DNA from: Tsukamurella asaccharolytica
GTDB taxonomy: Bacteria; Actinomycetota; Actinomycetes; Mycobacteriales; Mycobacteriaceae
DNA: 64,000 nucleotides
Direction: 5' to 3'
Assembly: GCF_007858435.1 (NCBI RefSeq)
Contig: NZ_VIGW01000004.1
Span: forward strand, 124,001-188,000
Part shown: in pieces, positions 36,877 to 46,227 of the stretch
How the letters are laid out: each line of letters starts with the position of its first letter
How positions within the stretch are numbered: position 1 is the stretch's first letter
Program-made: the position numbers and the translations under genes
The notes under the pieces: generated by a model
Seen by the model: the letters and a program-made list of their open reading frames with translations, nothing else
Told to the model about the DNA's origin: nothing
Database searches by the model: none

Positions 36877-37962
36877 GTGACGGAGCGAATCAGGGTGGCA
36901 GTGGTCTTCGGCGGGCGCAGTAGCGAGCATGCGGTCTCGTGCGTGTCGGCGGGCAGCGTCCTCGCGCACCTCGATCCCGAGCGCTTCCAGGTGATCCCGG
37001 TCGGGATCACCCAGGCGGGCGCGTGGGTGCTCTCCGACGGTGACGCCGATGCCCTGCGGTTCGCGGACCGCAGCCTGCCGAGCGTCCCCGAGGGCCCGAC
37101 GGACCTCGCCTTCCTGCCCGGCGCCGAACTGGTGTCCGTGAATGCGGACGCGGCCGGCTCGGTTCTGGGGAGCGTCGACGTCGTCTTCCCCGTCCTGCAC
37201 GGTCCGTACGGCGAGGACGGCACCCTGCAGGGACTGCTGGAGATGGTCGGCGTGCCCTACGTGGGCGCGGGCGTCCTCGCCTCCGCCGCCGGCATGGACA
37301 AGGAGTTCGCGAAGAAGCTGCTCGCCGCGGACGGCCTGCCCGTGGGTGACTTCCACGTGCTCCGCCAGCGCGACACCGAGGTCCCGGCGGATGTGCTGCA
37401 CCGGCTGGGGCTGCCACTGTTCGTCAAGCCGGCCCGCGGCGGGTCGTCGATCGGCATCACGCGGGTCACGGACCTGACGGAGCTGCCCGGGGCGATCGCC
37501 GCGGCCCGCGCCTGGGACCCCAAGGTCATCATCGAGGCGGCCGTGATCGGCCGCGAGGTCGAGATCGGTGTGCTCGAGCGACCCGACGGCACCGTCGCGG
37601 CGTCGGCGATCGCCGAAATCGAGATGGCGGCCGACGCCGAGCACTCCTTCTACGACTTCGAGACCAAGTACCTCGACGATCGCGCGCAGTACACCGTGCC
37701 CGCGAACCTCACCGAGGAGCAGGCGGCGGCGATCCGCGACCTCGCGGTCCGTGCCTTCCACGCCTTCGACTGCCAGGGCCTCTCCCGCGTCGACTTCTTC
37801 CAGACCCCCGACGGCCCCGTGATCAACGAGGTCAACACCATGCCGGGGTTCACGTCGACGTCGATGTACCCCCGGATGTGGGCCGAGTCCGGTGTCGACT
37901 ACGGCGAACTGCTGACGCTGCTCATCGACACCGCGCTCGCGCGGGGCACCGGCCTGCGGTAG
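36877..37962 (+). CDS. ddl: D-alanine--D-alanine ligase
   Basis: ATP-grasp enzyme joining two D-Ala for peptidoglycan; 361 residues. Motifs: [52 protein letters not shown] and the metal site [21 protein letters not shown] 36877 lies eight bases after a TAAGGT -10 (36863-36868), so it is probably leaderless although gpsA is just upstream. It converges on the DUF3515 gene. Confidence 0.97.
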   Translation: MTERIRVAVVFGGRSSEHAVSCVSAGSVLAHLDPERFQVIPVGITQAGAWVLSDGDADALRFADRSLPSVPEGPTDLAFLPGAELVSVNADAAGSVLGSVDVVFPVLHGPYGEDGTLQGLLEMVGVPYVGAGVLASAAGMDKEFAKKLLAADGLPVGDFHVLRQRDTEVPADVLHRLGLPLFVKPARGGSSIGITRVTDLTELPGAIAAARAWDPKVIIEAAVIGREVEIGVLERPDGTVAASAIAEIEMAADAEHSFYDFETKYLDDRAQYTVPANLTEEQAAAIRDLAVRAFHAFDCQGLSRVDFFQTPDGPVINEVNTMPGFTSTSMYPRMWAESGVDYGELLTLLIDTALARGTGLR

Positions 37963-37976
37963 CGACCGACCCCGGG

Positions 37977-38561
37977 CTACCGGCCCAGGTCGAGCGAGGC
38001 CGCCTGCAGGTGCTCGCGGATCGCGTCCGATGTCGCCTGCACCGCCGAGGTGCCGGCGCCGTCGGGCACCCAGAGCGTGACGTAGGGGCGGTGGTCGACG
38101 GCCGTCCAGTAGCTGCCGCCATCGGGGGCGGGTGCCCCCGCGGGGACCGCCTGCAGCCACTGCACCCCGTTGATGATCTGCAGCTTCGCGGTCGCGGTCA
38201 GTTCGGCGGGCCTGTCGGTGCCGCAGCGCACCTCCACGGCCCCCGACTTCTCGCTGGACCAGCGGGCGAAACCGGCGGGCGCGGTGTCGTCGGTGCGCCG
38301 GAAACCGTCGAGGTCGGCGGGGAGCGCGCCGAGCAGCGTCGAGCACGCCGCGTCGCCGGACGACGGTGCCGCGATCGACTTGACGTGCCCGGCCTCCGCC
38401 GCTTCGCGAGCGTCGCCCTGCTTCTGCTGCGCCAGCACGAGGAACGCGATGAAACAGGCGATCACCGCCACCGGCAGCGCCACCGCCGTCGCGAGGAAGG
38501 CGGGGCTGCGGCGCTCCTTCGCTTCGGGGGCCGCGGTGGTCTCGTCGTCTGCATCGCTCAC
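37977..38561 (-). CDS. DUF3515 membrane-anchored protein
   Basis: 194-residue protein with one membrane helix near the N-terminus (about 20-45, [24 protein letters not shown]) and an extracytoplasmic DUF3515 domain with two conserved Cys (AACST and VRCGT) that could form a disulfide. Function unknown; the place next to ddl and thiL matches Rv2980. GTG 38561 lies seven bases after a minus-strand TACCGT -10, which shares its bases with the thiL -10 on the other strand. Leaderless. Confidence 0.85.
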   Translation of the reverse strand: MSDADDETTAAPEAKERRSPAFLATAVALPVAVIACFIAFLVLAQQKQGDAREAAEAGHVKSIAAPSSGDAACSTLLGALPADLDGFRRTDDTAPAGFARWSSEKSGAVEVRCGTDRPAELTATAKLQIINGVQWLQAVPAGAPAPDGGSYWTAVDHRPYVTLWVPDGAGTSAVQATSDAIREHLQAASLDLGR

Positions 38562-38567
38562 GTCCGC

Positions 38568-38574
38568 TACGGTA
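38568..38574. promoter_or_regulatory. Shared bidirectional -10 of thiL and the DUF3515 gene
   Basis: The heptamer TACGGTA reads as -10 TACGGT on the plus strand (38568-38573) and TACCGT on the minus strand (38574-38569). In each direction seven bases separate it from the start codon (ATG 38581; GTG 38561). Two leaderless genes thus appear to be driven by the same bases. No consensus -35 is seen on either side. Confidence 0.7.
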
Positions 38575-38580
38575 GCCGCG

Positions 38581-39597
38581 ATGACATCGAAGGAGCCGGA
38601 CAGCCCTGCGCAGCCCCGCGTGCGGACCGTGGCGGAGCTGGGGGAGGACGGCGTCATCGCGCTGGCGACCGGCGGTGTGCGCCCGGATCCGCGGGTGCCG
38701 ATCGGCCCGGGGGACGACGCGGCGGTCGTCGCCGCCCCCGACGGACGGGTCGTGATCTCCTCCGACGCGATCGTCGAGGGCCGGCACTTCCGGTTCGACC
38801 TCACGACGCCCGATCACGTGGGCCGGCGCGCGATCGCGCAGAACGCGGCGGACATCGCCGCCATGGGCGCAGTGTGCACCGCCTTCACCGTGACCCTGGG
38901 CTGCCCGCCCGAGACCGGCGAGGACGTGATCGCCGGCATCGCGCGGGGCACGACCCGGGGCGCCGCGGAGGCGGGCGGCGTGATCGCCGGGGGCGACGTG
39001 GTGCGCACCGAGCAGGTGCTGCTCGCGGTCACCGTGCTCGGCGACCTGGAGGGGCGGGCGCCGGTACTGCTGTCCGGCGCCCGGCCCGGCGACGTGATCG
39101 CGGTGTGCGGCACGCTCGGGCGGTCCGCCGCGGGGCTGGCCGTCCTGCTGGCGGGGCACGAGGGCTTCGACGGGCTCGTCGAGACCTACCGCTGCCCGGC
39201 GCCGCCGCTCGCCGCCGGGCCGCAGGCGGCCGCCGCGGGCGCGACGGCGCTCACCGACGTCTCCGACGGGCTCCTGCGGGACGCGCGGGCCCTCGCCCGC
39301 GCCTCCGGCGTGACCATCGCGCTCGACGCCGCGCGGCTCGCCCCGGATGCCGAGCTGGCCGCCTGCGCTGCGGCGCTCGGCGCCGACGCCGAGGGCTGGG
39401 TCCGCACGGGCGGCGAGGACCACGCCCTCCTCGCGGCCTTCCCCGCCGGAGCGGTGCTCCCCGCCGGGTGGCGGGAGATCGGTACCGCGGCCGCGCCGGG
39501 TGCGCTGGCCGCGGGCACCGTCACCGTCGACGGCGACGCGGGTCCCGCGGCGGGCGGCTGGAACACCTTCACCGAGACCGAGGAGCAGGGGCGATGA
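38581..39597 (+). CDS. thiL: Thiamine-monophosphate kinase
   Basis: Phosphorylates thiamine monophosphate to thiamine diphosphate, the cofactor also used by IlvB. The 338-residue protein shows the AIR-synthase-like fold: [28 protein letters not shown] with metal-binding Asp, [12 protein letters not shown] and GGDVVRTEQ, then [14 protein letters not shown]. Start ATG 38581 is seven bases from the shared -10. The stop overlaps ung by four bases. Confidence 0.96.
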   Translation: MTSKEPDSPAQPRVRTVAELGEDGVIALATGGVRPDPRVPIGPGDDAAVVAAPDGRVVISSDAIVEGRHFRFDLTTPDHVGRRAIAQNAADIAAMGAVCTAFTVTLGCPPETGEDVIAGIARGTTRGAAEAGGVIAGGDVVRTEQVLLAVTVLGDLEGRAPVLLSGARPGDVIAVCGTLGRSAAGLAVLLAGHEGFDGLVETYRCPAPPLAAGPQAAAAGATALTDVSDGLLRDARALARASGVTIALDAARLAPDAELAACAAALGADAEGWVRTGGEDHALLAAFPAGAVLPAGWREIGTAAAPGALAAGTVTVDGDAGPAAGGWNTFTETEEQGR

Positions 39598-40289
39598 CGG
39601 CGAAACCGTTGACCGACAGCGTCGAGGCCGGGTGGGCGAAGGCCCTCGCCCCCGTGGCCCAGGACATCGCCGCGATGGGGGACTTCCTCCGCGCCGAGAT
39701 CGCGGAGGACCGCGGCTACCTGCCCGCGGGCGGCGACGTGCTGCGGGCCTTCCGGCAGCCCTTCGCCGATGTGCGCGTACTCATCGTCGGCCAGGACCCG
39801 TACCCCACACCGGGGCACGCCGTGGGCCTGTCCTTCTCCGTCGACCCGGCCGTGCGGCCGATCCCGCGGAGCCTGCAGAACATCTACCGTGAGTATTGCG
39901 ACGACCTCGGACTGCCGATGCCGGCCACCGGTGACCTCGCGCCGTGGTCCGAGCAGGGCGTGCTGCTCCTCAACCGAGTCCTGACGGTGAGCCCCGGCAA
40001 GCCCGCCTCGCACCGGGGAAAGGGCTGGGAGAAGGTGACCGAGTGCGCCATCGACGCGCTCGTCGCGCGCGAGGCGCCGCTCGTCGCGATCCTCTGGGGC
40101 CGCGACGCCGCTTCGCTCGGCCCGCGGCTGGGCGATGTCCCGCGGATCGAGTCGGTGCATCCGTCGCCGCTGTCCGCATCGCGGGGCTTCTTCGGCTCCC
40201 GGCCCTTCTCGAGGGCTAACGACGCGCTCGTGGCGCTCGGTGCGGAGCCGGTGGACTGGCGGCTGCCGCACCTCGCGCAAGTGCGCTGA
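39594..40289 (+). CDS. ung: Uracil-DNA glycosylase
   Basis: Removes uracil from DNA; 231 residues. Motifs: the water-activating loop [18 protein letters not shown] with catalytic Asp, and the DNA-intercalation loop [21 protein letters not shown] overlaps the thiL stop, so translation is coupled. A strong terminator follows. Uracil repair matters in high-GC genomes. Confidence 0.98.
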   Translation: MTAKPLTDSVEAGWAKALAPVAQDIAAMGDFLRAEIAEDRGYLPAGGDVLRAFRQPFADVRVLIVGQDPYPTPGHAVGLSFSVDPAVRPIPRSLQNIYREYCDDLGLPMPATGDLAPWSEQGVLLLNRVLTVSPGKPASHRGKGWEKVTECAIDALVAREAPLVAILWGRDAASLGPRLGDVPRIESVHPSPLSASRGFFGSRPFSRANDALVALGAEPVDWRLPHLAQVR

Positions 40290-40293
40290 CGCC

Positions 40294-40328
40294 GAAGGCC
40301 CGTGACCTCGGCGAGGTCACGGGCCTTC
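40294..40328. terminator. Bidirectional terminator between ung and rpmB
   Basis: A perfect 16-bp stem, 40294-40309 with 40313-40328, and a three-base loop; arms begin GAAGGCCCGTGACCTC. It separates convergent ung and rpmB. Confidence 0.9.
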
Positions 40329-40345
40329 CGGGAAATTCTCGCGTA

Positions 40346-40537
40346 CTAGCCGCGAACGACCTTGCCGGCCTTGATGCACGAGGTGCACACGTTCAGGCGC
40401 CGCGTCTGGCCGGGCGCGACCTGGGCGCGCACGGTCTGGATGTTCGGGTTCCACCGGCGGTTGGTACGCCGATGCGAGTGCGAGACCGACTTACCGAAGC
40501 CGGGGCCCTTGTCGCAGACGTCGCAGACGGCAGCCAT
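40346..40537 (-). CDS. rpmB: 50S ribosomal protein L28
   Basis: 63-residue ribosomal protein L28. It keeps a CxxC pair at each end (CDVC and CTSC), the zinc-ribbon form, so it is the zinc-dependent paralogue type (C+), and has HSHRRTNRRWNPNIQTV in the middle. ATG 40537 has a GAGGAG ribosome-binding site; a longer in-frame start adds non-conserved residues. Divergent from the DAK gene. Confidence 0.97.
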   Translation of the reverse strand: MAAVCDVCDKGPGFGKSVSHSHRRTNRRWNPNIQTVRAQVAPGQTRRLNVCTSCIKAGKVVRG

Positions 40538-40707
40538 AGTCGTGTACTCCTCGTATCGTTGAAAACCTGTGCTCGGCCCCGCCGGTCGGAGACGTGTCAA
40601 GACACGCTCGGACGCGAGGCAACCCTGCAAGCATAGCCGAGCCCGGCGGCGGAGCCAAACCGCTCCGGGGCCCGTACGGCGTGAGCGCGACCACTAGGCT
40701 GACAGCT

Positions 40708-42378
40708 GTGACGGGACCGAATGCGGAGGACGGCCGCGTGGTGGTGGCCTGGCTGCGGCGTGCCGTCCTCGGACTCGAGCGCTCCGTCGACGAGATCAAC
40801 ACCCTCAACGTCTTCCCGGTCGCGGACGCGGACACCGGCACGAACATGCTGGTCACCCTTCGGGCCGCGTCCCGCTCGGCGGAGGAGGCCGACCGTACCG
40901 AGGGACCGCACGCGGTCGCCCGAGCCACAGTCGCCGGGGCGGTGGCGGGGGCGCGCGGCAACTCGGGGGTCATCGTCTCGCAGATCATGCGCGGCGTCGC
41001 CGCGCAGCTCGGCCCCGACGGCGACCTCACCGCGGAGGGGCTGGCGACCGGTCTGCGGAACGCGACCGATCTGGTGACGACCGCGGTGGCGGAGCCGATC
41101 GAGGGCACCATCCTGTCCGTGCTGCGCGCCGCCGCCGACGGTGCCGGAGCGGCGCTGGCGGGCGGGGGAGACGTCGCGGCCTGCGCCCGCGGCGCTGCGG
41201 ACGCCGCCTTCGACGCCCTCCTGCGCACCCGGGAGCAGCTCGCCGACAACGCCGCCGCGGGCGTCGTGGACGCGGGCGGGCGTGGCCTGCTCGTGCTGCT
41301 GGACGCGCTCGTCGAGGTGAGCACCGGCGCGGTGACCGAGCGCCCGCGCTTCGGGCGGCAGCCCGCACCGCACGTGCAGGTGCACGTCGACGACGGGCAC
41401 GGCCACACCCACGATCACGGCGCGGCCGGCGATCCGCCGCGCGGCCCGCACGCCGACTACGAGGTGATGTACCTCCTGCCCGCCGCGACCGAGGCCACCG
41501 CGAGTCGACTGCGGGACGAACTGCAGGCGTTCGGTGACTCGGTGGTGGTGGTCGCCGCCGCCGATCCGGATCCTGTCGCGACCTGGTCGGTCCACACCCA
41601 CACCACCGAGCCCGGGGCGGCGATCCAGGCCGGCCTGCGACACGGCAAGCTGCGCAGCATCGCGGTCAACGTGCTGCAGGACGCGGGGCACGCCGAGACG
41701 CCGCTGCAGGCGCTGCTCGACGCACCGCGGGCCATCGTGGCACTGGTCTCCGGCGATGGCGCGGCCGAGCTGTTCGCCGCTGCGGGCGCGGAGGTGATCC
41801 GCTGCGACACCGGCATGACGCACGCCGAGCTGCTCGCCGCGCTACACCGGTTCGAGGGCCGGGAGGTGCTGCTCATGCCCAACGGCGCGCTGCCCACCCC
41901 CGAGCTGCTCGCCGTGGCCGCGCGCTCCCGCGAGTCCGGCGTGCTGGTGACACTGCTGCCGACCTCTTCGATGGTGCAGGCGATCGCCGCGCTCGCGGTG
42001 CACGAGCCGGGCGGCCACGCCGCCGACGACACCTATTCGATGGCGGAGGCGGCCGCGGGCGCGCGCTGCGGATCCGTCGTCGCGGTCACGCAGGACGCGC
42101 TGACGATCCTCGGGCCCTGCGGCCCCGGCGATTACCTCGGCATGGTCGGCGGCGAGGTGGTGGTGCTCGAGGAGGATCAGTACTCCGCGGGCGAGGCCCT
42201 CGCCGAGCTGCTGCTGGCGACGGGCGGCGACATGGTGACGGTGCTCCTGGGCGAGGCCGGCGACGGCGACTTCCCCGACCGGGTGAGCGCCGCACTGCGC
42301 CCGGACCGCCCGGAGGTCGAGGTGATCGTCTACCACGGCGGGCAGACCGCCAGTGTGATGGAGATCGGCGTCGAATGA
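40708..42378 (+). CDS. DAK-type (DhaL/FakA-like) protein
   Basis: 556-residue protein with an N-terminal DhaL domain (VFPVADADTGTNMLVTLRAA with Mg-ATP binding Asp, and ARGNSGVIVSQIMRG), a middle domain and a C-terminal EDD-like domain (SVMEIGVE end). Related to FakA, the kinase of the fatty-acid kinase FakAB system whose FakB partners are DegV proteins; a degV gene lies at 62.3 kb. A His-rich segment (HVDDGHGHTHDHG, about 230-242) joins the first two domains. GTG 40708 lies seven bases after TAGGCT (40695-40700), so it is leaderless. M. tuberculosis has this protein split (Rv2975c/Rv2974c). Stop overlaps recG. Confidence 0.85.
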   Translation: MTGPNAEDGRVVVAWLRRAVLGLERSVDEINTLNVFPVADADTGTNMLVTLRAASRSAEEADRTEGPHAVARATVAGAVAGARGNSGVIVSQIMRGVAAQLGPDGDLTAEGLATGLRNATDLVTTAVAEPIEGTILSVLRAAADGAGAALAGGGDVAACARGAADAAFDALLRTREQLADNAAAGVVDAGGRGLLVLLDALVEVSTGAVTERPRFGRQPAPHVQVHVDDGHGHTHDHGAAGDPPRGPHADYEVMYLLPAATEATASRLRDELQAFGDSVVVVAAADPDPVATWSVHTHTTEPGAAIQAGLRHGKLRSIAVNVLQDAGHAETPLQALLDAPRAIVALVSGDGAAELFAAAGAEVIRCDTGMTHAELLAALHRFEGREVLLMPNGALPTPELLAVAARSRESGVLVTLLPTSSMVQAIAALAVHEPGGHAADDTYSMAEAAAGARCGSVVAVTQDALTILGPCGPGDYLGMVGGEVVVLEEDQYSAGEALAELLLATGGDMVTVLLGEAGDGDFPDRVSAALRPDRPEVEVIVYHGGQTASVMEIGVE

Positions 42379-44732
42379 CCTCAGCGCGCACCCTCACGCT
42401 GCAGACGCCGCTCGCGGAGGCCGTCGACCCCGAGATCGCGGAGGCGGCGACCGCCGAGCTCGGGCTGGTCACCGTCGGCGACCTGCTGCGGCACTTCCCG
42501 TTCCGGTACGAGGGCGGCGCCGTCGAGGACGACGGGACCCGGCGCTCCGAGCCGCGCATCGGCGACGACATCGTGGTGATCGGTACCGTCACGGCGATCA
42601 CGCCCCCGAAGCCGCATCACCGCGGCAAGAAGATGTTCCGGGTGCAGGTCGTCAACAAGGTCCGGGCCTACGAGGTGACCTTCTTCAACTACCTGCCCAA
42701 GCCGATCCAGCCGGACCGGCAACTGCTGCTGATCGGCCGGCTCGGCGAGTTCAACGGCAAGCTCCAGCTCACCCACCCGGAGTGGCTCGTCCTCCCGGAC
42801 ACCACGATCACCTCGGCGGAGGCGCTCGCCGCCAACGAGGCGGGCTCGACCAAGGCCGGTTCGAAACGGCTCAAGTTCGCCGACCTGAGCCTGCTGATGC
42901 AGCCGACGGTGCCGATCTACCACGGCACCAAGAACATGCCGACGTGGCTGATCCTCTCACTCGTTGACAGCGTCCTCCAACGCCTCGCGCCGGTGCCGGA
43001 ATCTCTGCCGCCCGCGTTCCTCGCGCTGCACGCCCTCATGAGCCTCGACGATGCCGTGCGCGCCGCGCACAAGCCCGACGGGCGCGCCCAGGCGGACCGC
43101 GCACGCCGCCGACTCGCGTTCGACGAGGCCGTCGCCATCGAGACCGCTCTCGCGCGCCGCGCGCACGAGGTGGGCATCGTCGGCGCGCCGCCCCTGCACG
43201 CGCCCGACGGTCCGCTGCAGGCCGGACTGCGCGAGCGGCTTCCGTTCTCGCTCACCGCCGGCCAGGAGGAGGTGCTCGCCGAGATCCTCGGCGATCTGGC
43301 CCGCGATCACCCGATGACCCGGCTCCTGCAGGGCGAGGTCGGCTCCGGTAAGACCCTCGTCGCGCTGCTGGCGATGCTCGCGGCGGTGGACGCGGGCCAC
43401 CAGGCTGTTCTCCTGGCCCCGACGGAGGTCCTGGCGACCCAGCATCTGCTGTCGATCACGACGATGCTCGGCGATCTCGCCGAGGCCGGACAGCTCGGCG
43501 CCGCCGACGCCGCCACCACGGTGACACTCCTCACCGGCTCGATGACCGTCAAGCAGCGCCGAGCGGCTCTCCTGCGCATCGTGACGGGCGAGGCGGGCAT
43601 CGTGATCGGCACGCACGCACTGCTGGAGGACACCGTCGAATTCTTCCGGCTGGGCCTGGTCGTGGTCGACGAGCAGCACCGGTTCGGCGTGGAGCAGCGC
43701 GACCGGCTGCGGCGCAAGGGCACCGGTTCCTCGGACGACGACACGGCCGCTGAATCGATGCCCCACCTGCTCGTGATGACGGCGACGCCGATCCCGCGCA
43801 CCGTCGCGCTGGCGCAGTTCGGCGACATGGCCACGTCCGTGCTGCGGGAACTACCCCGCGGTCGGCAGCCGATCCAGACCTCGGTCGTGCCCGAGGACCG
43901 GGAGACGTGGGTCGCGCGGGCCTGGGCGCGGGTCGACGAGGAGGTCCGCGCCGGCCGCCAGGTCTACGTGGTGTGCCCGCGGATCGGCGATGACGCGACC
44001 GGAGAGCAGGCGAAGGCCGGCTTCACCGACGAGGACTACGTCTTCGACACGCCGCCGGCCCCACCGAAGGCGCAGGCGCGGAGCGCTTCCCGCGACGATC
44101 CTGAACAGGAGGAGGCCAAGCCGAAGACCGTGTCTGCGATCGAGATGTACGACCAGCTGTCCGCCGGGCCCCTCGGCGAGCACCGGATCGCACTCCTGCA
44201 CGGGCGGCTCCCCGCCGAGGAGAAGTCGGAGATCATGGCGGCCTTCGCCGCCGGCGAGATCGACGTGCTGGTCGCCACCACCGTGATCGAGGTCGGCGTC
44301 GACGTCGCGAACGCCACCACGATGGTCGTGCGCGACGCCGACCGGTTCGGCATCAGCCAGTTGCACCAGCTGCGCGGCCGCGTCGGCCGTGGCGGGCTGC
44401 CCGGGTTGTGCCTGCTCATCACCGCGTCCGGGTCGGAGCGCACGCTGGAGCGGCTGCACAAGGTCGCCGAGACCGTCGACGGCTTCGCCCTCGCCCAGCT
44501 CGATCTCGAGCACCGCGGCTTCGGCGACATCCTCGGCGTCGACCAGTCCGGCCTCGCGCGGCGCCTGAGCTTCCTCGACCTGGCGCAGGACGGCGACGTG
44601 CTGCAGGCCGCCCGCGACCTCGCCTTCGAGATCGTCCGCGAGGACCCGGAACTCGAGCGGCATGCGGCGCTGCGCGCCATGAACGAGGTCATCCTCGGCG
44701 GCGACCGCGGCGACTACCTCGACAAGGCCTAG
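42375..44732 (+). CDS. recG: ATP-dependent DNA helicase RecG
   Basis: Branch-migrating helicase that remodels stalled forks and Holliday junctions; 785 residues. The N-terminal wedge/OB domain (to ~180) precedes helicase motifs: Walker A GEVGSGKTLVAL, DEQH in VVVDEQHRFGVEQR, TATPIPRT, and the C-terminal QLHQLRGRVGRGGLPGLCLL. It has a Ser/Glu-rich insertion (RSASRDDPEQEEAKPK) in the second helicase domain, common in actinobacteria. Overlaps the DAK gene by four bases. It ends on a four-base overlap with the convergent tetR. Confidence 0.96.
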   Translation: MTSARTLTLQTPLAEAVDPEIAEAATAELGLVTVGDLLRHFPFRYEGGAVEDDGTRRSEPRIGDDIVVIGTVTAITPPKPHHRGKKMFRVQVVNKVRAYEVTFFNYLPKPIQPDRQLLLIGRLGEFNGKLQLTHPEWLVLPDTTITSAEALAANEAGSTKAGSKRLKFADLSLLMQPTVPIYHGTKNMPTWLILSLVDSVLQRLAPVPESLPPAFLALHALMSLDDAVRAAHKPDGRAQADRARRRLAFDEAVAIETALARRAHEVGIVGAPPLHAPDGPLQAGLRERLPFSLTAGQEEVLAEILGDLARDHPMTRLLQGEVGSGKTLVALLAMLAAVDAGHQAVLLAPTEVLATQHLLSITTMLGDLAEAGQLGAADAATTVTLLTGSMTVKQRRAALLRIVTGEAGIVIGTHALLEDTVEFFRLGLVVVDEQHRFGVEQRDRLRRKGTGSSDDDTAAESMPHLLVMTATPIPRTVALAQFGDMATSVLRELPRGRQPIQTSVVPEDRETWVARAWARVDEEVRAGRQVYVVCPRIGDDATGEQAKAGFTDEDYVFDTPPAPPKAQARSASRDDPEQEEAKPKTVSAIEMYDQLSAGPLGEHRIALLHGRLPAEEKSEIMAAFAAGEIDVLVATTVIEVGVDVANATTMVVRDADRFGISQLHQLRGRVGRGGLPGLCLLITASGSERTLERLHKVAETVDGFALAQLDLEHRGFGDILGVDQSGLARRLSFLDLAQDGDVLQAARDLAFEIVREDPELERHAALRAMNEVILGGDRGDYLDKA

Positions 44733-45367
44733 GGCCCCGGCGTCGGCTCAGCGCGCGCGACTACCGAGGCGAGTTGCCGGCCCCAGAAGTCGACGACCTG
44801 CTCGCGCCGGGCCGCGTCGTCGGAGAGCAGGTCCGCGAGGCCGAGGCCGCGAGCGAGATCCAGCGTCGCCTGCACTGCGCGCCGGGCCTCCTCGTCGTCT
44901 CGGCTCACGCCGAGCAATCGCATGGCGAGGGCGAAGACCTCGCGGGAGTGCTTGTTCTCGAAGGGCAGCATCCGCTCGCGCAGCGCGTCGTCGCTCGCGG
45001 CGGCAGTCCAGACGTGCAGGGCGGCCTTGAACAGGTCGTCGGTGTAGTACTCGACGATGAGCCGGGCCACGCCGAACGGGCGGTCGGGCCCGTCGGGCAC
45101 CGCCGCGCCGGCCTGCGCCACCTGATCGAGCCGCTGCTCGCCCATGTATTCCAGCGCGGCGCTGATCAAATCCTCGCGCGTGGGGAAGTGGTGCTGCGCG
45201 GCGCCGCGCGAGACGCCCGCCTGCCGCGCCACGCTACCCACGGTGGTGGCGGTCCATCCGCGCGCGGCGAGCGACGCGATGGTGGTCTCCAACAGGCGCT
45301 GCCTGGTCTCCCGGCTGCGGGACTGCTGGGGTGCGCGGATGGGTGGGCGGAGGGAGGTCATCGCCAA
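44729..45367 (-). CDS. TetR family regulator of the acyl-CoA operon
   Basis: 212-residue TetR protein. Helix-turn-helix: TRQRLLETTIASLAARGW and TVGSVARQAGVSRGAAQHHFPTR (about 20-62); the rest is the ligand domain. It is the last gene of the eight-gene minus-strand operon, four bases after the enoyl-CoA hydratase gene, a usual place for an operon-specific repressor. The palindrome at 54735-54756, just ahead of the first gene, is a candidate operator. Ligand presumably an acyl-CoA of the pathway; inferred. Start: ATG 45367 or 45361. Confidence 0.85.
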   Translation of the reverse strand: MAMTSLRPPIRAPQQSRSRETRQRLLETTIASLAARGWTATTVGSVARQAGVSRGAAQHHFPTREDLISAALEYMGEQRLDQVAQAGAAVPDGPDRPFGVARLIVEYYTDDLFKAALHVWTAAASDDALRERMLPFENKHSREVFALAMRLLGVSRDDEEARRAVQATLDLARGLGLADLLSDDAARREQVVDFWGRQLASVVARAEPTPGP

Positions 45368-45371
45368 CAGC

Positions 45372-46217
45372 CTATTCCGCCGGTAGCGGTTCGGCCCAGC
45401 TCGGCGCGCGCTTCTGCAGGAACGCGGTGATCCCCTCGATGGATTCGGCGGAGCCGAACAGCCGCGCCGACTGCTCCCCGAGGGAGTCGGCTCGCTCGTC
45501 GAAGGAGCGCAGCACGTCGTGCCACAGAATCTGCTTGGTCTCCCGCAGGCCCTGCGGGCTGCACAGCCGCAGCTCGGCCAGCTGCTCCGCGACCGCTGCC
45601 GCCGGGTCCGCGACCGCCGCGGTGATGAGGCCGTGACCGGCGGCCTCCGCCGCGTCGAACCTGCGGCCCGTGAGCAGCAGTGTGGAGGCGACCCGGGAGG
45701 GCAGGTGCGGCAGCAGGACCAGCGAGACCATCGCCGGTGCGACGCCGATCCGCGCCTCCGTCACCGCGAACGACGCGGCGGGACCGGCGAAGACGAAGTC
45801 GCACGCGCCGATGAGGCCGAAACCGCCGGCCCGGACGTGGCCGTCGATCTGGGCGATCACCGGCTTCGGGCACTCGATGATGCCGCGCATGGCGCCGATC
45901 ATCGCCAGGGTGCGCGACTTCGCGCCGGAACCGTTCGGCCCGCTCGCTCCGCTCCCGGCGCCGGAACCGTTCGGCCCGCTCGCTCCGCTCCCGGCGCCGG
46001 ACGCCGCCTCCTTGAGGTCAGCACCCGCGCAGAAGGTCGTGCCGGTGTGCGTGAGCACCACGGCGCGGGCCGCGTCGTCCGCGGCCGCTCGCTCCAAACC
46101 TGCGCGCAGGTCGGCCAAGAGCCGCTGCGAGATCGCGTTCCGGTTGTGCGGGCTGTCGATCGTCAGATACGCGGCGCCGTTGCGCGTCTCGTACCGGATC
46201 AGGGCATCGTCGGTCAT
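45372..46217 (-). CDS. Enoyl-CoA hydratase family protein with a repeat insert
   Basis: Crotonase-fold enzyme of 281 residues. Features: GTTFCAGADLKEA oxyanion-hole strand (about 58-70), PVIAQIDGHVRAGGFGLIGACD (about 117-138) and the Ala/Gly-rich C-terminal helices. Between them is a Gly/Ser/Ala/Asn/Pro-rich insert (about residues 72-98) from a 36-base tandem repeat. The usual catalytic Glu pair is not clear, so the exact reaction (hydratase, isomerase or lyase) is open. It matches echA7 in place in the Rv0971c-Rv0976c operon. Confidence 0.85.
   Translation of the reverse strand: MTDDALIRYETRNGAAYLTIDSPHNRNAISQRLLADLRAGLERAAADDAARAVVLTHTGTTFCAGADLKEAASGAGSGASGPNGSGAGSGASGPNGSGAKSRTLAMIGAMRGIIECPKPVIAQIDGHVRAGGFGLIGACDFVFAGPAASFAVTEARIGVAPAMVSLVLLPHLPSRVASTLLLTGRRFDAAEAAGHGLITAAVADPAAAVAEQLAELRLCSPQGLRETKQILWHDVLRSFDERADSLGEQSARLFGSAESIEGITAFLQKRAPSWAEPLPAE
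45922..46000 (-). repeat. 36-bp tandem repeat within the enoyl-CoA hydratase gene
   Basis: Two exact copies of a 36-base unit (45922-45957 and 45958-45993) and the start of a third (to 46000). The unit starts GCGCCGGAACCG on the plus strand and encodes a 12-residue linker rich in Gly and Ser (SGASGPNGSGAG). It keeps the frame of the gene. Confidence 0.92.
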
Positions 46218-46227
46218 GGGTCGCCTA

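Noticed and set aside
36733-39423. Minus-strand open frame of 896 codons
   Set aside because: Covers ddl and thiL in antisense and only part corresponds to the true DUF3515 gene, which reads a different frame.
40593-40606. CGTGTCAAGACACG palindrome between rpmB and the DAK gene as a Zur operator
   Set aside because: It contains a TTGACA -35-like hexamer on the minus strand, but no matching -10, and does not fit the Zur motif I recall; too weak to list.
45922-46000. 36-bp repeat as a CRISPR remnant
   Set aside because: The copies are directly adjacent with no spacer, lie inside a gene and keep frame.
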